DNA from: Sipunculus nudus
Lineage: Eukaryota > Annelida > Sipuncula > Golfingiida > Sipunculidae
DNA length: 64,000 nucleotides
Reading direction: 5' to 3'
Assembly (NCBI GenBank): GCA_026874595.1
Contig: CM049318.1
Span: 47,720,456-47,784,455 of the forward strand
Position 1 is the stretch's first letter; each line of letters opens with the position of its first letter. Below are positions 1 to 11,000 of the stretch, piece by piece. Below the pieces are notes generated by a model. The model was not told where the DNA came from and did no database searches. It was given only the letters and a program-made list of their open reading frames with translations. The position numbers and the translations under genes were made by a program.

Positions 1-332
1 ATGTGCGTGAACTCAGGGATTCTGGTTAAAATGACGTCACTTCACATCCTTTTGGTGGAAGAACTGCTCGATCAACTGTACTGTATGTCTGCTAGTTCAC
101 CCATATACGCGCACATGGAAACACATCTATGTTTTTATACGCACATACACGCACATGCAAACACGCCTTAAGTATGGCTTAATAGGACAGGGGCGTTTAT
201 TAGGTTGAATACATTATATATATATATTCTAGTAATGAAAACTAGTCAATTTCAGGTATGTAAGATAATGACCTTACATTTTTACAAAAGATTAAAATGA
301 AGACTGTCTCACAATCGTTCAAAGTTCACTAC
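1..332. other. Left edge, no exon recognised
   Basis: No coding exon, RNA gene or repeat could be recognised. The EGF gene on the minus strand ends its last visible exon at 333 with a clear splice donor, so this stretch is most likely intron of that gene. Confidence 0.5.
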
Positions 333-449
333 CTTTAGCACAACGGCTTCCGTAGTAACCATGACGACACGTGCAGGTGAAGCCTCTTCTGTTGTTGTTT
401 GGAACGCAGTATCCTCTGTTTAGACACGGGCATGATTCACACGGATTCA
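333..449 (-). CDS. EGF-like domain exon (third EGF module of a secreted protein)
   Basis: This is a 117-bp exon encoding one EGF-like module that begins VNPCESCPC and ends YYGSRCAK. It is bounded by an acceptor (T-rich tract then CAG before 449) and a donor (AAAG|GTAGTG at 333/332). Both junctions are phase 1, the usual arrangement for shuffled EGF exons. The cysteine pattern is C-x2-C-x-C-x5-C-x10-C-x-C-x8-C, seven cysteines rather than six, so one is extra and may pair outside the module. The spaced CxC followed by GYYGSRC is the diagnostic EGF C-terminal half. EGF modules are extracellular, disulfide-bonded protein-interaction folds. The exon joins in frame to the one at 927-1049. The open donor shows that the gene continues to the left. 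Confidence 0.9.
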
Positions 450-926
450 CTGTTTTAAAAAAATGGTGACGTACATGTTATGGCATAAGGTAGATAGGAC
501 GAATTATTTGGTTCTTATAACGGTGTTAACTGAACTATGATGCCGAATCTGCGCATGCTGTATGGGTATAAGAATAGTAGACTGGGGAAAATTTGGCGTC
601 ATTAGACACGTAAACGCGCGAGAAGATATCTTATATCTTTACAATTACAAACCTAGACCGAAACTTGATCCTGTCAGCAATATCTGTTGACGAAGCGTTT
701 AATCAATCCCCCCCCCCCACACACACACACACACAAAATGGTCTAAGACAAGAAAGAGTGATGTTTGCTCCTTATGATAAAGGGATACGAAATTTTGTAC
801 TGCGCCTAAGTGGTTAGTTCGAGAGCTGATGTGATGGAAAACCATGTTGATCATGTAATGATTTTACATGATTGTCCCTGAGTGCAGCACTAAATTTAAC
901 GGTAAATAATTACTTATCCTGGGTAC
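450..926 (-). other. Intron between EGF exons, with a C-run/(CA)n microsatellite
   Basis: This intron is bounded by the donor at 926/925 and the acceptor ending at 450. It contains a poly-C run followed by (CA)n at about 709-736. No further exon is seen. Confidence 0.75.
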
Positions 927-1049
927 CTTTTTCACAGTTCAGTCCGCCGTAGTCGCTGCGACATCTACAAACATAACCTCTGCTGTTCCGGGGTTTGGGG
1001 ATACATCGAGATCCATTCTTGCAGGTGGTATTCGACTTGCATGGGTTAT
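927..1049 (-). CDS. EGF-like domain exon (second EGF module)
   Basis: This 123-bp exon encodes a canonical six-cysteine EGF module starting DNPCKSNTTC and ending DYGGLNCEK. Cysteine spacing is C-x5-C-x5-C-x11-C-x-C-x8-C, which matches the family closely. The acceptor is CCCTGGACAG before 1049 and the donor is GAAAAAG|GTACC at 927/926. Both are phase 1, so the exon can be inserted or skipped without changing frame. The residue between Cys5 and Cys6 region has the aromatic-Gly-Gly turn typical of EGF folds. The first residue (Asp) is formed by the split codon with the preceding exon. The N-terminal DNPC resembles the start of some calcium-binding EGFs, but the full D-x-D/N-E-C signature is absent, so calcium binding is not claimed. 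Partner and ligand are unknown. Confidence 0.92.
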
Positions 1050-1978
1050 CTGTCCAGGGTAAAGTGATGCCGATGAATGATAACCATTAACCCTTATTAT
1101 GTCAATTATATCACTTTAAGGTAACGTGCTATCACCGCAATCTGTTCATTCAGCTAGGTTTTTCTATTATTAATATATAAGGTCAATAATGTAAATTTTC
1201 AACTGCACGGCTGAGCACTCTTTGAATGTTTATAACATATATACCATGCACATATACGCTTCACTGGTATGAAATAGTTCATATTGTACATGGCGGTGTA
1301 TTAAACCCTGTGTGAAGGTGAATCGCCCACAGTTCACAGCTTCAAATAGTGATTTGGGCTAAATTAGATAATGATACACGCAACTTATCACTAGAAAACA
1401 GAAAACCAGATTCCACAACAATGGTCAGTATCACAGATTTTCAGGAAAATGGTGTGTATATAGTGATAGCAATAAGAAAATACATCAGTCATAATGAACA
1501 GGCATGGTCTGGTGAACCTAGTATGACATGTTAATATTTTACGCTTACACCTTAGCTCTTCTCTCAGCGCGGAGTCGTGGATTCTCACAATTCTTTGTAC
1601 GCAACTTTATGAATGGACAGTGAGGCCGCTAGAGAAATTAGGTCACGCCACCTACATTTTAATTTGATGTAAGTCTTGCCTCACCTGTCAGGTTTTAGCC
1701 ATGCACCCTTCCATATGTCAGCAGCTTACTCTTAGTTAGGGCACGACGGATTCTCACTCAATCTTGTATGTTCAACATAAAAATTGGTGGCACCAACTCC
1801 GTTTTCGATGAGGTTACGTGCGTTTTTGTCAATATATATAAGTAAATATAAGGAGGACCAATCTTTAAGAACAATATATATGTTTAATTGCCCAGTAATA
1901 TTAATTTATAATAATAATATGAAGCTATGTCGATGATAAGATAAAAAAATCCTGATATTGCGATGCCTGGCTTCGTAC
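1050..1978 (-). other. Intron, unique sequence
   Basis: The stretch between the EGF exon and the candidate linker exon is AT-rich with short poly-TA. Small open frames near 1349-1588 have no recognisable similarity and no splice support. Confidence 0.5.
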
Positions 1979-2068
1979 CTTCTGGTGGTTTCACGGTGTT
2001 CGGTTTCTTTTTATTTAGAAAGCGTTTCTTCAGACACATCCTCCTGTCACCTCTCCGACACGCTGAAA
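1979..2068 (-). CDS. Candidate basic linker exon with RGD, phase 1-1
   Basis: This is a 90-bp candidate exon. It has a good acceptor (pyrimidine tract, CCTCCAG before 2068) and a donor CCAGAAG|GTACG at 1979/1978. Only one of the three frames is open, and it is the one consistent with phase 1 at both ends, so it joins the signal-peptide exon to the EGF exon at 927-1049 in frame. It encodes about 30 residues: SACRRGDRRMC, then a Lys-rich stretch and VKPPE. It has two cysteines, very high Arg/Lys content and an RGD triplet, but no EGF pattern. A second in-frame acceptor 6 bp inside (TTTCAG) could trim two residues. It could be a basic spacer or matrix- or heparin-binding segment. That role is inference from composition, and transcript support is lacking. 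Confidence 0.5.
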
Positions 2069-2559
2069 CTGGAGGAAAAATGAGGAGTAATTTTTATTCA
2101 AATATTAAATTAAAATGAATTAATAATCACATAAACGATCAGACTTTTCATCATCTACGTGATAAGACGGGCGAGTTAAATATGCAGCAATATCAAAGTG
2201 AATGCTTTTTCATCCCTGGGCCCTGTCTGAGGTAGAGCTTGTGGCCACGCAATAATATGGAATACAATTTTCATTTCCGGGAATATTCGGCCTAATGGAA
2301 ATATGGGGAAATTTGTCAGTTTTGGCTCACCATTGTATACTTTGAGGATTTGGGCGTGATTAAAAAAAGCGTTATTCCGTCTATATGAAACATAAAAGAA
2401 TAACAAGAATATCTTCTATACAATAATACGGAGTTGGGTTTTTTCTAGGCCACGGTTTACTTATTGCCGTTCTGATTTGACTCTCCAAATTCGGCAGACG
2501 TATCGGTGGTGTGCTCTTCTAGGACAAGTTTGTTTTATTTTGCGGAATTATGCCCTATT

Positions 2560-3050
2560 AAGATGAATAATTAATAATTTTAATATTTCCCCATCAGGGG
2601 CCCCTATTTCTTTTGTGCTGTAAGGTCCTCCACGCCTGTGACGCTTTTTCAGGAGGCGCCTCGGGGATTTTCACTGGCCTGTTAAGACCGTGGCCAGAGC
2701 GCATGTCCTGCTCAAAAGGTATTTCCGTGCAATACGCGGTCACGCGGGTCCTCTATAATCCCCATTGATCCCCCATATCCATTGTAATGACTCTAAAGGA
2801 ATTTTCTCGCTCAAAATCCAAAGACCACATGACTCCGCTTTCAATGCGAGGGCTTTTCAGTTTGGTCATCACTGGGCACTGAATCCAGTGATGTGACCAC
2901 CGTATGACAATTTTTTTATGGGTTACAGGTATGTTGATTTTTATACATTCAAAAATATCTTTCCATGATAACCATGGTTTCATATATTCAGCCAAGTCAT
3001 GTGTTTTATGAATTTAAAAAAAAAAAAAAGAAGCCCCACAACTTTATTAT
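2560..3050 (+). repeat. Dispersed repeat copy A
   Basis: This is a diverged copy of sequence also present near 6120-6430. Shared landmarks are TGACGCTTTTTCAGGAGGCG and, near the right end, ACAGGTATGTT...TATACATT...CCATGATAACCATGGTTT. It lies in the same orientation as the other copy and ends in an A-rich run just before the C-rich short repeats. Nothing in it codes for a protein. Confidence 0.7.
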
Positions 3051-3104
3051 CATTCGGGTTGGGGTGGGGTCTTGGGGTCGGGGGAGGGATGGTCATATGG
3101 CAAC

Positions 3105-3255
3105 AGGAAAACTACCCCTGGACAATTACCCCCCAGACAATTACCCCCTGCACAATTACCCCCTAGGACAATTATCCCCTTGGAAAATTACCCCCCAGAC
3201 TACCCCCCCCCCCCCTCCCCCGGACAAATATCCACCGGTACAATTACCCCCATGG
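3105..3255. repeat. C-rich ~15-bp tandem repeat (CCCCAGACAATTA-like)
   Basis: There are about nine diverged units of roughly 13-16 bp around the core ACAATTACCCCC. It is the reverse complement of the array at about 5500-5730, so the two lie as inverted arms around the 29-bp minisatellite. The proline-rich open frames read here arise from the repeat. Confidence 0.85.
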
Positions 3256-3401
3256 TATAAATTGCACATTTAAAGTAGGCGTTATACATTTAAATAAATT
3301 CTGTGTTGCTAACGAGTAGTGGGTGTTGCTACCCTAACTTCTGGCGATTCCTGGATGTTCTGAAACGTGAGCAGTCGCTAAACAAGGTTGTGATCGTGTA
3401 G

Positions 3402-5095
3402 ATCGCCCAGAGAGGCGGGTATACCAGGATCGTCACCAGAGAGGCGGGTATACCAGGATCGTCACCAGAGAGGCGGGTATACCAGGATCGTCGCCAGAGA
3501 GGCGGGTATACCAGGATCGTCGCCAGAGAGGCGGGTATACCAGGATCGTCGCCAGAGAGGCGGGTATACCAGGATCGTCGCCAGAGAGGCGGGTATACCA
3601 GGATCGTCGCCAGAGAGGCGGGTATACCAGGATCGTCGCCAGAGAGGCGGGTATACCAGGATCGTCGCCAGAGAGGCGGGTATACCAGGATCGTCGCCAG
3701 AGAGGCGGGTATACCAGGATCGTCGCCAGAGAGGCGGGTATACCAGGATCGTCGCCAGAGAGGCGGGTATACCAGGATCGTCGCCAGAGAGGCGGGTATA
3801 CCAGGATCGTCGCCAGAGAGGCGGGTATACCAGGATCGTCGCCAGAGAGGCGGGTATACCAGGATCGTCACCAGAGAGGCGGGTATACCAGGATCGTCAC
3901 CAGAGAGGCGGGTATACCAGGATCGTCACCAGAGAGGCGGGTTTACCAGGATCGTCACCAGAGAGGCGGGTATACCAGGATCGTCACCAGAGAGGCGGGT
4001 ATACCAGGATCGTCACCAGAGAGGCGGGTATACCAGGATCGTCACCAGAGAGGCGGGTATACCAGGATCGTCACCAGAGAGGCGGGTATACCAGGATCGT
4101 CACCAGAGAGGCGGGTATACCAGGATCGTCACCAGAGAGGCGGGTATACCAGGATCGTCACCAGAGAGGCGGGTATACCAGGATCGTCACCAGAGAGGCG
4201 GGTATACCAGGATCGTCACCAGAGAGGCGGGTATACCAGGATCGTCACCAGAGAGGCGGGTATACCAGGATCGTCACCAGACAGGCGGGTATACCAGGAT
4301 CGTCACCAGACAGGCGGGTATACCAGGATCGTCACCAGACAGGCGGGTATACCAGGATCGTCACCAGACAGGCGGGTATACCAGGATCGTCACCAGACAG
4401 GCGGGTATACCAGGATCGTCACCAGACAGGCGGGTATACCAGGATCGTCACCAGACAGGCGGGTATACCAGGATCGTCACCAGACAGGCGGGTATACCAG
4501 GATCGTCACCAGACAGGCGGGTATACCAGGATCGTCACCAGACAGGCGGGTATACCAGGATCGCAACCAGACAGGCGGGTATACCAGGATCGCCACCAAA
4601 TAGGCGGGTATACCAGGATCGCCACCAGAGAGGCGGGTATACCAGGATCGCCACCAGAGAGGCGGGTATACCAGGATCGCCACCAGAGAGGCGGGTATAC
4701 CAGGATCGCCACCAGAGAGGCGGGTATACCAGGATCGCCACCAGAGAGGCGGGTATACCAGGATCGCCACCAGAGAGGCGGGTATACCAGGATCGCCACC
4801 AGAGAGGCGGGTATACCAGGATCGCCACCAGAGAGGCGGGTATACCAGGATCGCCACCAGAGAGGCGGGTATACCAGGATCGCCACCAGAGAGGCGGGTA
4901 TACCAGGATCGTCACCAGAGAGGCGGGTATACCAGGATCGTCACCAGAGAGGCGGGTATACCAGGATCGTCACCAGAGAGGCGGGTATACCAGGATCGTC
5001 ACCAGAGAGGCGGGTATACCAGGATCGTCACCAGAGAGGCGGGTATACCAGGATCGTCACCAGAGAGGCGGGTATACCAGGATCGTCACCAGAGG
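3402..5095. repeat. 29-bp minisatellite, about 58 copies
   Basis: This is a near-perfect tandem array with a 29-bp period, GAGGCGGGTATACCAGGATC plus a 9-bp variable portion. Variants occur in contiguous blocks: TCGCC units about 3490-3865, TCACC with GAGAGG about 3866-4270, TCACC with GACAGG about 4270-4560, GCCACC about 4590-4905, and TCACC to the end. This implies recent stepwise expansion of sub-blocks. Because the period is not a multiple of three and the minus-strand unit has no stop in any frame, all three minus frames are open for hundreds of bases (repeating YPPLW / SWYTRLSG / DDPGIPASL). No start context, signal or splice support indicates translation. The array lies within the large intron of the EGF gene. 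Confidence 0.95.
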
Positions 5096-5495
5096 ATATT
5101 GAACATTGTGCAGGACTACGGAAACAGGGACACAATAGATTACCTTCGAGGCATTGCCTACAACTTGCCCATGTAATGAACATTTCATATAACGGACTTT
5201 TTGACAATATGTTTACAAAGCTTTTGTTTTACAACTTGCCAATGTAAAGCATATTTCATATAATGGACTTTTTACCATATTTTTTACAATACACAATACA
5301 ATCATCTGAGAGGCATTGCCTAGAACTAGTTATCAGATACTGAAAACTTGATGTAATGGATTTTTTTTCTATTGTTACAATACACATGATGTTTGTACCT
5401 ATGCTTGGTTTGAAATATATTATCACCGGTATTGGTTTTTCTTACGATCGGAATATTTTTCTTTTAATTCGTACAATGTGTACTTCAAAAGTGTT
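5096..5495. other. Unique AT-rich spacer
   Basis: Two imperfect copies of a CAACTTGCC-ATGTAA...ATTTCATATAA segment sit at about 5160-5285. Nothing else is recognised. Confidence 0.5.
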
Positions 5496-5499
5496 ATTA

Positions 5500-5730
5500 T
5501 ACAATGGGGGTAGTTGTTATGGGGTAGTTGCCGGGGGGTAGTTGTACCGGGGGGGGGGGGGTAATAATTGTCTGGCGGTAGTTGTCTAGGGGGTAGTTGT
5601 CCCAGGGATTATTGTCCTGGGGTAAATGTCCAGGAGGTAATTGTCTGGGGGGTAATTGTCCAGGGGGTAATTGTCGGGGGGTAATTGTCTGGAGGGTAAT
5701 TATCCGAGGGGTAGTTGTCCTAGAGCCGGG
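5500..5730. repeat. G-rich ~15-bp tandem repeat (GGGGTAATTGTC-like)
   Basis: There are about 14 diverged units around GGGGGTAATTGTCTGG, with one long poly-G run near 5550. It is the inverted counterpart of the C-rich array at 3105-3255. Confidence 0.85.
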
Positions 5731-5849
5731 TCACAGCACATACATTTGTTAAGATCTGTTGTCTGTAGGGACGGTGAAACATGAAAAATATCACCAGTAC
5801 ATCTTTAAATTGATAACAAACTAGAATCTGTAGTCAGGGCGTAAAGACC

Positions 5850-6830
5850 TCCACCCGAATCTCCTTTAATATCAGTTATGTGTTCAAGTGTATGCGTTTC
5901 ATGTGTGAACACTGTCATGCTTCAATAACACGAGTCCACCTTGCGAGTGGCAGAACAAATAGATACGAATGGGTGCCTTCCACACGGGAACAAAGAAATG
6001 GTCCTTTGTCATAATCGTTTATAAGAAAATATATATTATGTTGATTCTTATTACCTCCAAAATGAAATGGCTATTGATATGACTTTCCCCTAAACCTGTA
6101 AAAATGTTCAGCAAAACATTTTTCGCCTGTCACGCTTTTTCAGGAGGCGACCTATAATCCTCACTGAACCCCATTTCCATTATATCGCCTGTTAGGGAAT
6201 TTTACTCTGTCAAAAGGAAGTAAAGATTTAAAATTCAAGCGCGGAACACATGTCCACATGAATCGTTTGACAGGGAAAACTTTTCCGTTGAGTGGACACC
6301 AAGAGCTGAGACCCTTTAAACGATCACCGTTTTATAGGTTTACAGGTATGTTTATTTTTATACATTAGAAGTATCTTTCCATGATAACCATGGTTTTAAT
6401 AGTTCGGCCGATTTATGGGTTGTTTGAAAAAAAAAGTTTTTTTTTTCAAAAGGGAAGTCCTGGGGGGGGGGGGGGATGGGCACACACTTCTAAAGGTCCT
6501 CAATCTCTTGGGGACCTTGAAACCCCCGCCAGAATCTAATAATCAGTCGTTCGTTCATACGTGCGCGTGTCATGTAAAATATTGTCATGGTTCAGAAACA
6601 CGAGTTCACCAGGCGAGTGGCAGAACAACTGCATACGAATGGGCGGCTTCTACTCGGGGACAAAAGGACTAGCCCCTTAAAATTATTCCTTTGTGGAAAT
6701 GTGATTATGGCATTATATTATGGTGTTTCCCATGACCTCCAAAAATGTAATGGATTAGGGATGAAGTTTTGCTTTACCCCTAAAAATTTTCAGCAAAATC
6801 TGTATATTACATTTGCGTTAATTTGCTAAA
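5850..6830 (+). repeat. Tandem duplication of a ~680-bp dispersed repeat
   Basis: Segments 5850-6120 and 6535-6795 are alignable by eye. Both carry the ACACGAGT(T/C)CACC...GCGAGTGGCAGAACAA landmark, then CATACGAATGGG or its close variant, and both end near TTCAGCAAAA. Between them lies a second copy of the 2640-3050 element (6120-6430), followed by poly-A/T and poly-G runs. The short open frames here have no recognisable similarity. Confidence 0.75.
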
Positions 6831-8046
6831 AGACGATGCAACGAACCAAGGCTGGAGTGGTTTCTTTGTTAAATGCTTTCATTGAAATATATCAACCTGC
6901 TTTCTTTTTATCTGGGAGGGTTGTCCATTATGCATAAGACCTGCTTATTCCATGAAAATTTACAGTACTTAAACCAAAAATTTAATACTGTTGGAATATA
7001 TTTTTCTGGGCCTATCTTTTTCACATTGGCAGCTATACGTTTCGCGTACAAGACACTTCCACGACATATGAATGTGTAAACAAATAACGCATGTGTATGT
7101 TAACATGCCTTTTACTATACCCTCAACTGACTACACTGAATAAACATCGTGTTTCACGCTGTCGCCTGAGCTTCAACTAATACAAAGCACCCTTCATATA
7201 ATTTCGGTAGAATGCTTCTTTATACAATCGTAATATCTACGATATTTCCCCAGCAATGAAGCTGTCGGACCTATGTTGTTTATCGGGAAAAAAACTTCTT
7301 ACTTAAAAATTCGTACACCCTGTATATGAATCACGTCTCTTTCCAAATTTTTTTTTGTGATTTCTGAAATAGAATAACTTTTCTTTCTATGTTAATATTT
7401 TGGTGGAGGGTGTTCCTGGATAATTCTAGCAGATGTAATCTTTATATTATATAAGTGAAGTACATGACAAAAGTTCCTGAAAAAAACTTAGGATTAAAAT
7501 ATGCGTCGTTCAGTTCGTATCAGCTCATTACAAACATATGCATCAGATAGAGCCGTGGATTTACCACGAGAGCAGCTGGTATATATATAATGCATCGCGT
7601 TTCCACTTGTACAGACATGGACACGGTGCTGTAAACGGCGCCGTACACTGCGATTTAAGAACTCTTCTTGTGCGGTTCCACATCTAGCGCAGTTTTCAGT
7701 TATGTATGGGTTTTCACATGAATATTATACTACATATGCATGAAAATCAAATCCCCGTCTTATTTTCTGTATGACCACATATACATTAATATATGGCTCG
7801 TCGGGGTGGATTGCATAAAATTTTTTTAGGTGCCCATAATTGTTTTGTATTAAACTGAGCTTACCTAGAATGTAATGAGTTTTGAATCACAAATGTATTT
7901 ATTTTAACTGTACTTTCGCATATATTTTATATCAAATATATCATTTTATTATATAGAAGCTTGCTGTATATGACTTGAATGACAGTTATTTACATGTAGC
8001 TATTTTAACTCAGTTAAACATGGGGACACTAAGACTTTAACCGTGC
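6831..8046 (-). other. Intronic unique sequence
   Basis: This is AT-rich sequence without a recognised exon, repeat or RNA. It lies inside the large intron of the EGF gene. Confidence 0.5.
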
Positions 8047-11000
8047 GGTGCATGGAATCAAACAGGATATCAGACAAAACGCAAATCGGATGAACTGGAA
8101 ATATACTAGGAATCAAACAGGATATCAGGCAAAAGACAAATCCTATAAACTGGAAATATATTAGGAATCATACTAGATATCGGACAAAAGACAAATCATA
8201 TCAACTGGAAATATACTTAGAATCAAACTGGATATCATACAAATCAGATGAATGGGAAATATATTTGGAATCAAACAGGTTATAAGACAAAAGAGAAATC
8301 ATATAAACTGGAAATATACTGGGAATCATACAGGATATCAAACATAAGACAAATCAGAACAGTTGGAAAAAAACAATGAATCAAACAGGATATCAGACAA
8401 AAGACAGATCAGATCAACTGGAAATATACTAGGAATCAAACAGGATATCAGACAAAAGACAAATTAGATGAACTTCAAAATAAACTAGGAATCAAACAGG
8501 ATATCAGACAACAACAAAATCTGATGAATTGGAAATAAACTAGGAATCAAACAGGATATCAGACAAAAGACAAATCATATCAACTGGAAATATACTTAGA
8601 ATCAAACTGGATATCATACAAATCAGATGAATGGGAAATATATACTTGGAATCCTACAGGATATCAGACAAAATACAAATCAGATGAACTGGAAATATAC
8701 TATGAATCTTACAGGATATAAGAAATAAGACAAATCAGAACAACAGGAAATAAACAAGGAATCAAACAGAATATCAGACAAAAGACAAATCATATAACCT
8801 GGAAATATACAAAGAAACAAACAAGATATCAGACAAAAGACCAATAAGATGAACTTGAAATATACTAAGAATCAAACAGGAAATCAGACAAAAGAAAAAT
8901 CAGATGAATTGGAAATATACTAGGAATCAAACAGGATATCAGACAAAAGACAAATCTTATAAACTAGAAATATACTAGGAATCAAACTGGATATCAGGCA
9001 AAAGACACATCATATAAACTAGAAATATACTCGGAATCAAACGGGATATCACACAAATGACAAATCAGATGAATTGGAAATAAACTTGGAATCAAACAGG
9101 ATATCAGACAAATTACAAATCAGATGAATTAGAACTATACTAGGAATCATACAGGATTTCAGACAAAAAACAGATCATATGAACTGGCAATATACTAGAA
9201 ATCAAACAGGATAACAGACAAAAGACAAATCATATCAACTGGAAATATACTAGGTATCAAACTGGATGTCAGACAAAAGACAAATCTTTTAAACTAGAAA
9301 TATACTAGGAATCAAAATGGATATGGGACAAAAGACACATAATATAAACTATAAATATACTAGGAATCAAACAGGATATCACACAAATACATATCAGATG
9401 AACTGAAAATATACTGGGAATCCAACAGGATATCAGACAAAAGAGAGATCATATCAACTGGAAATATATTAGGAATCAAACAGGATATCAGACAAAAGAC
9501 AAATTAGATGAACTTGAAATAAACTAGGAATCAAACAGGATATCAGACAAAAGACAAATCAGATGAACTGGCAATATACTAGGAATCAAAACAGGATATC
9601 AGATAAAAGAAAAATCAGATGAACTGGAAATACACTTTGAAACAAACAGGATATCAGACAAAAGACAAATCATATAACCTTGAAATATACAAAGAATCAA
9701 ACAGGACATCAGATAAAAGAAAAATCAGATGAACTGGAAATAAATCAAACAGGATTTTGGTCAAAGAGACAGATCAGATGAATGGAAAATTACTAGGATT
9801 CAAACAGGATCTCAGTCAAAAAGGCAGATCAGACGAATTTGAAATAAACTAGGAATCAAACAGGATATCAGACAAGACAAATCAGATGAACAGGAAATAT
9901 ACTTATAATCAAGCAGGATATCAGACTAAAAAATATAAAAACTGGAAATATATTAGGAATCAAACTGGATATCAGACATAAGACAAATCATATAAAGTGG
10001 AAATATACTAGGAATCAAACTGGATGTATGATAAAAGACAAATCATATAAACTTGAAATATTCTAGAAATCAAACTGGATATCAGACATAAGACAAATCA
10101 TATAAAGTGGAAATATACTAAGAATCAAACTGGATATATGATAAAATACAAATCACATAAACTGGAAATATTCTAGGAATCAAACTGGATATCAGCAGAA
10201 GACATATCATATAAACAAGAAATATACTAGGAATCAAACAGGATATCAGACAAAAGACAAATCAGATGAACTGGAAATACACTTGGAATCAAACAGGATA
10301 ACAGACAAAAGACAATTCATATAACCTGGAAATATACAAAGAATCAAACCGAACATTAGACAAAAGAAAAATCAGATGAACTGGAAATAAATCAAACAGG
10401 AATTTGGCCAAAGAGACAGATCAGATGAATTGGAAATGAACTAGGAATCAAACAGGATCTCAGTCAAAAAGGCAGATCAGACGAATTGGAAATAAACTAG
10501 GAATAACACGGTAATTCAGACAAAAGACAGGTCAGATGAACTTGAAATATACTTGGATATCAGGATATTAGACAAAATGAAACAGCATCTCAGTCAAAGA
10601 GGCAGATTAGACGAATTTGAAATAAACTAGGAATCAAACAGAATATCAGACAAGACAAATCAGAGGAACAGGAAATATACAAAGAATCAAATAGGACATC
10701 AGACAAAAGATAAATCAGATGAACTGGAAATAAATCAAACAGGATTTTGGTCTAAGAGACAGATCAGATGAATTGGAAATATACTAGGAATCAAACAGGA
10801 CATCAGACAAAATACAAATCATGTAAACTGGAAATATACTAGGAATCAAATAGGATATCAGACAAAAGACAAATCATATAAATTGGAAATATTCTATGAG
10901 TCAAACTGGATATATATATTAAAAGACAAATCATATAAACTGGATATATACTACGAATCAAACAGGATATCAGACAAAAGACAAATCAGATGAACTGGAA

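Noticed and set aside
3329-3871. 180-codon minus-strand open frame of YPPLW/DDPGIPASL repeats as a protein gene
   Set aside because: It is generated by a 29-bp repeat lacking stops in every frame; the same array gives equally long frames in the other two phases, and there is no splice or signal evidence.
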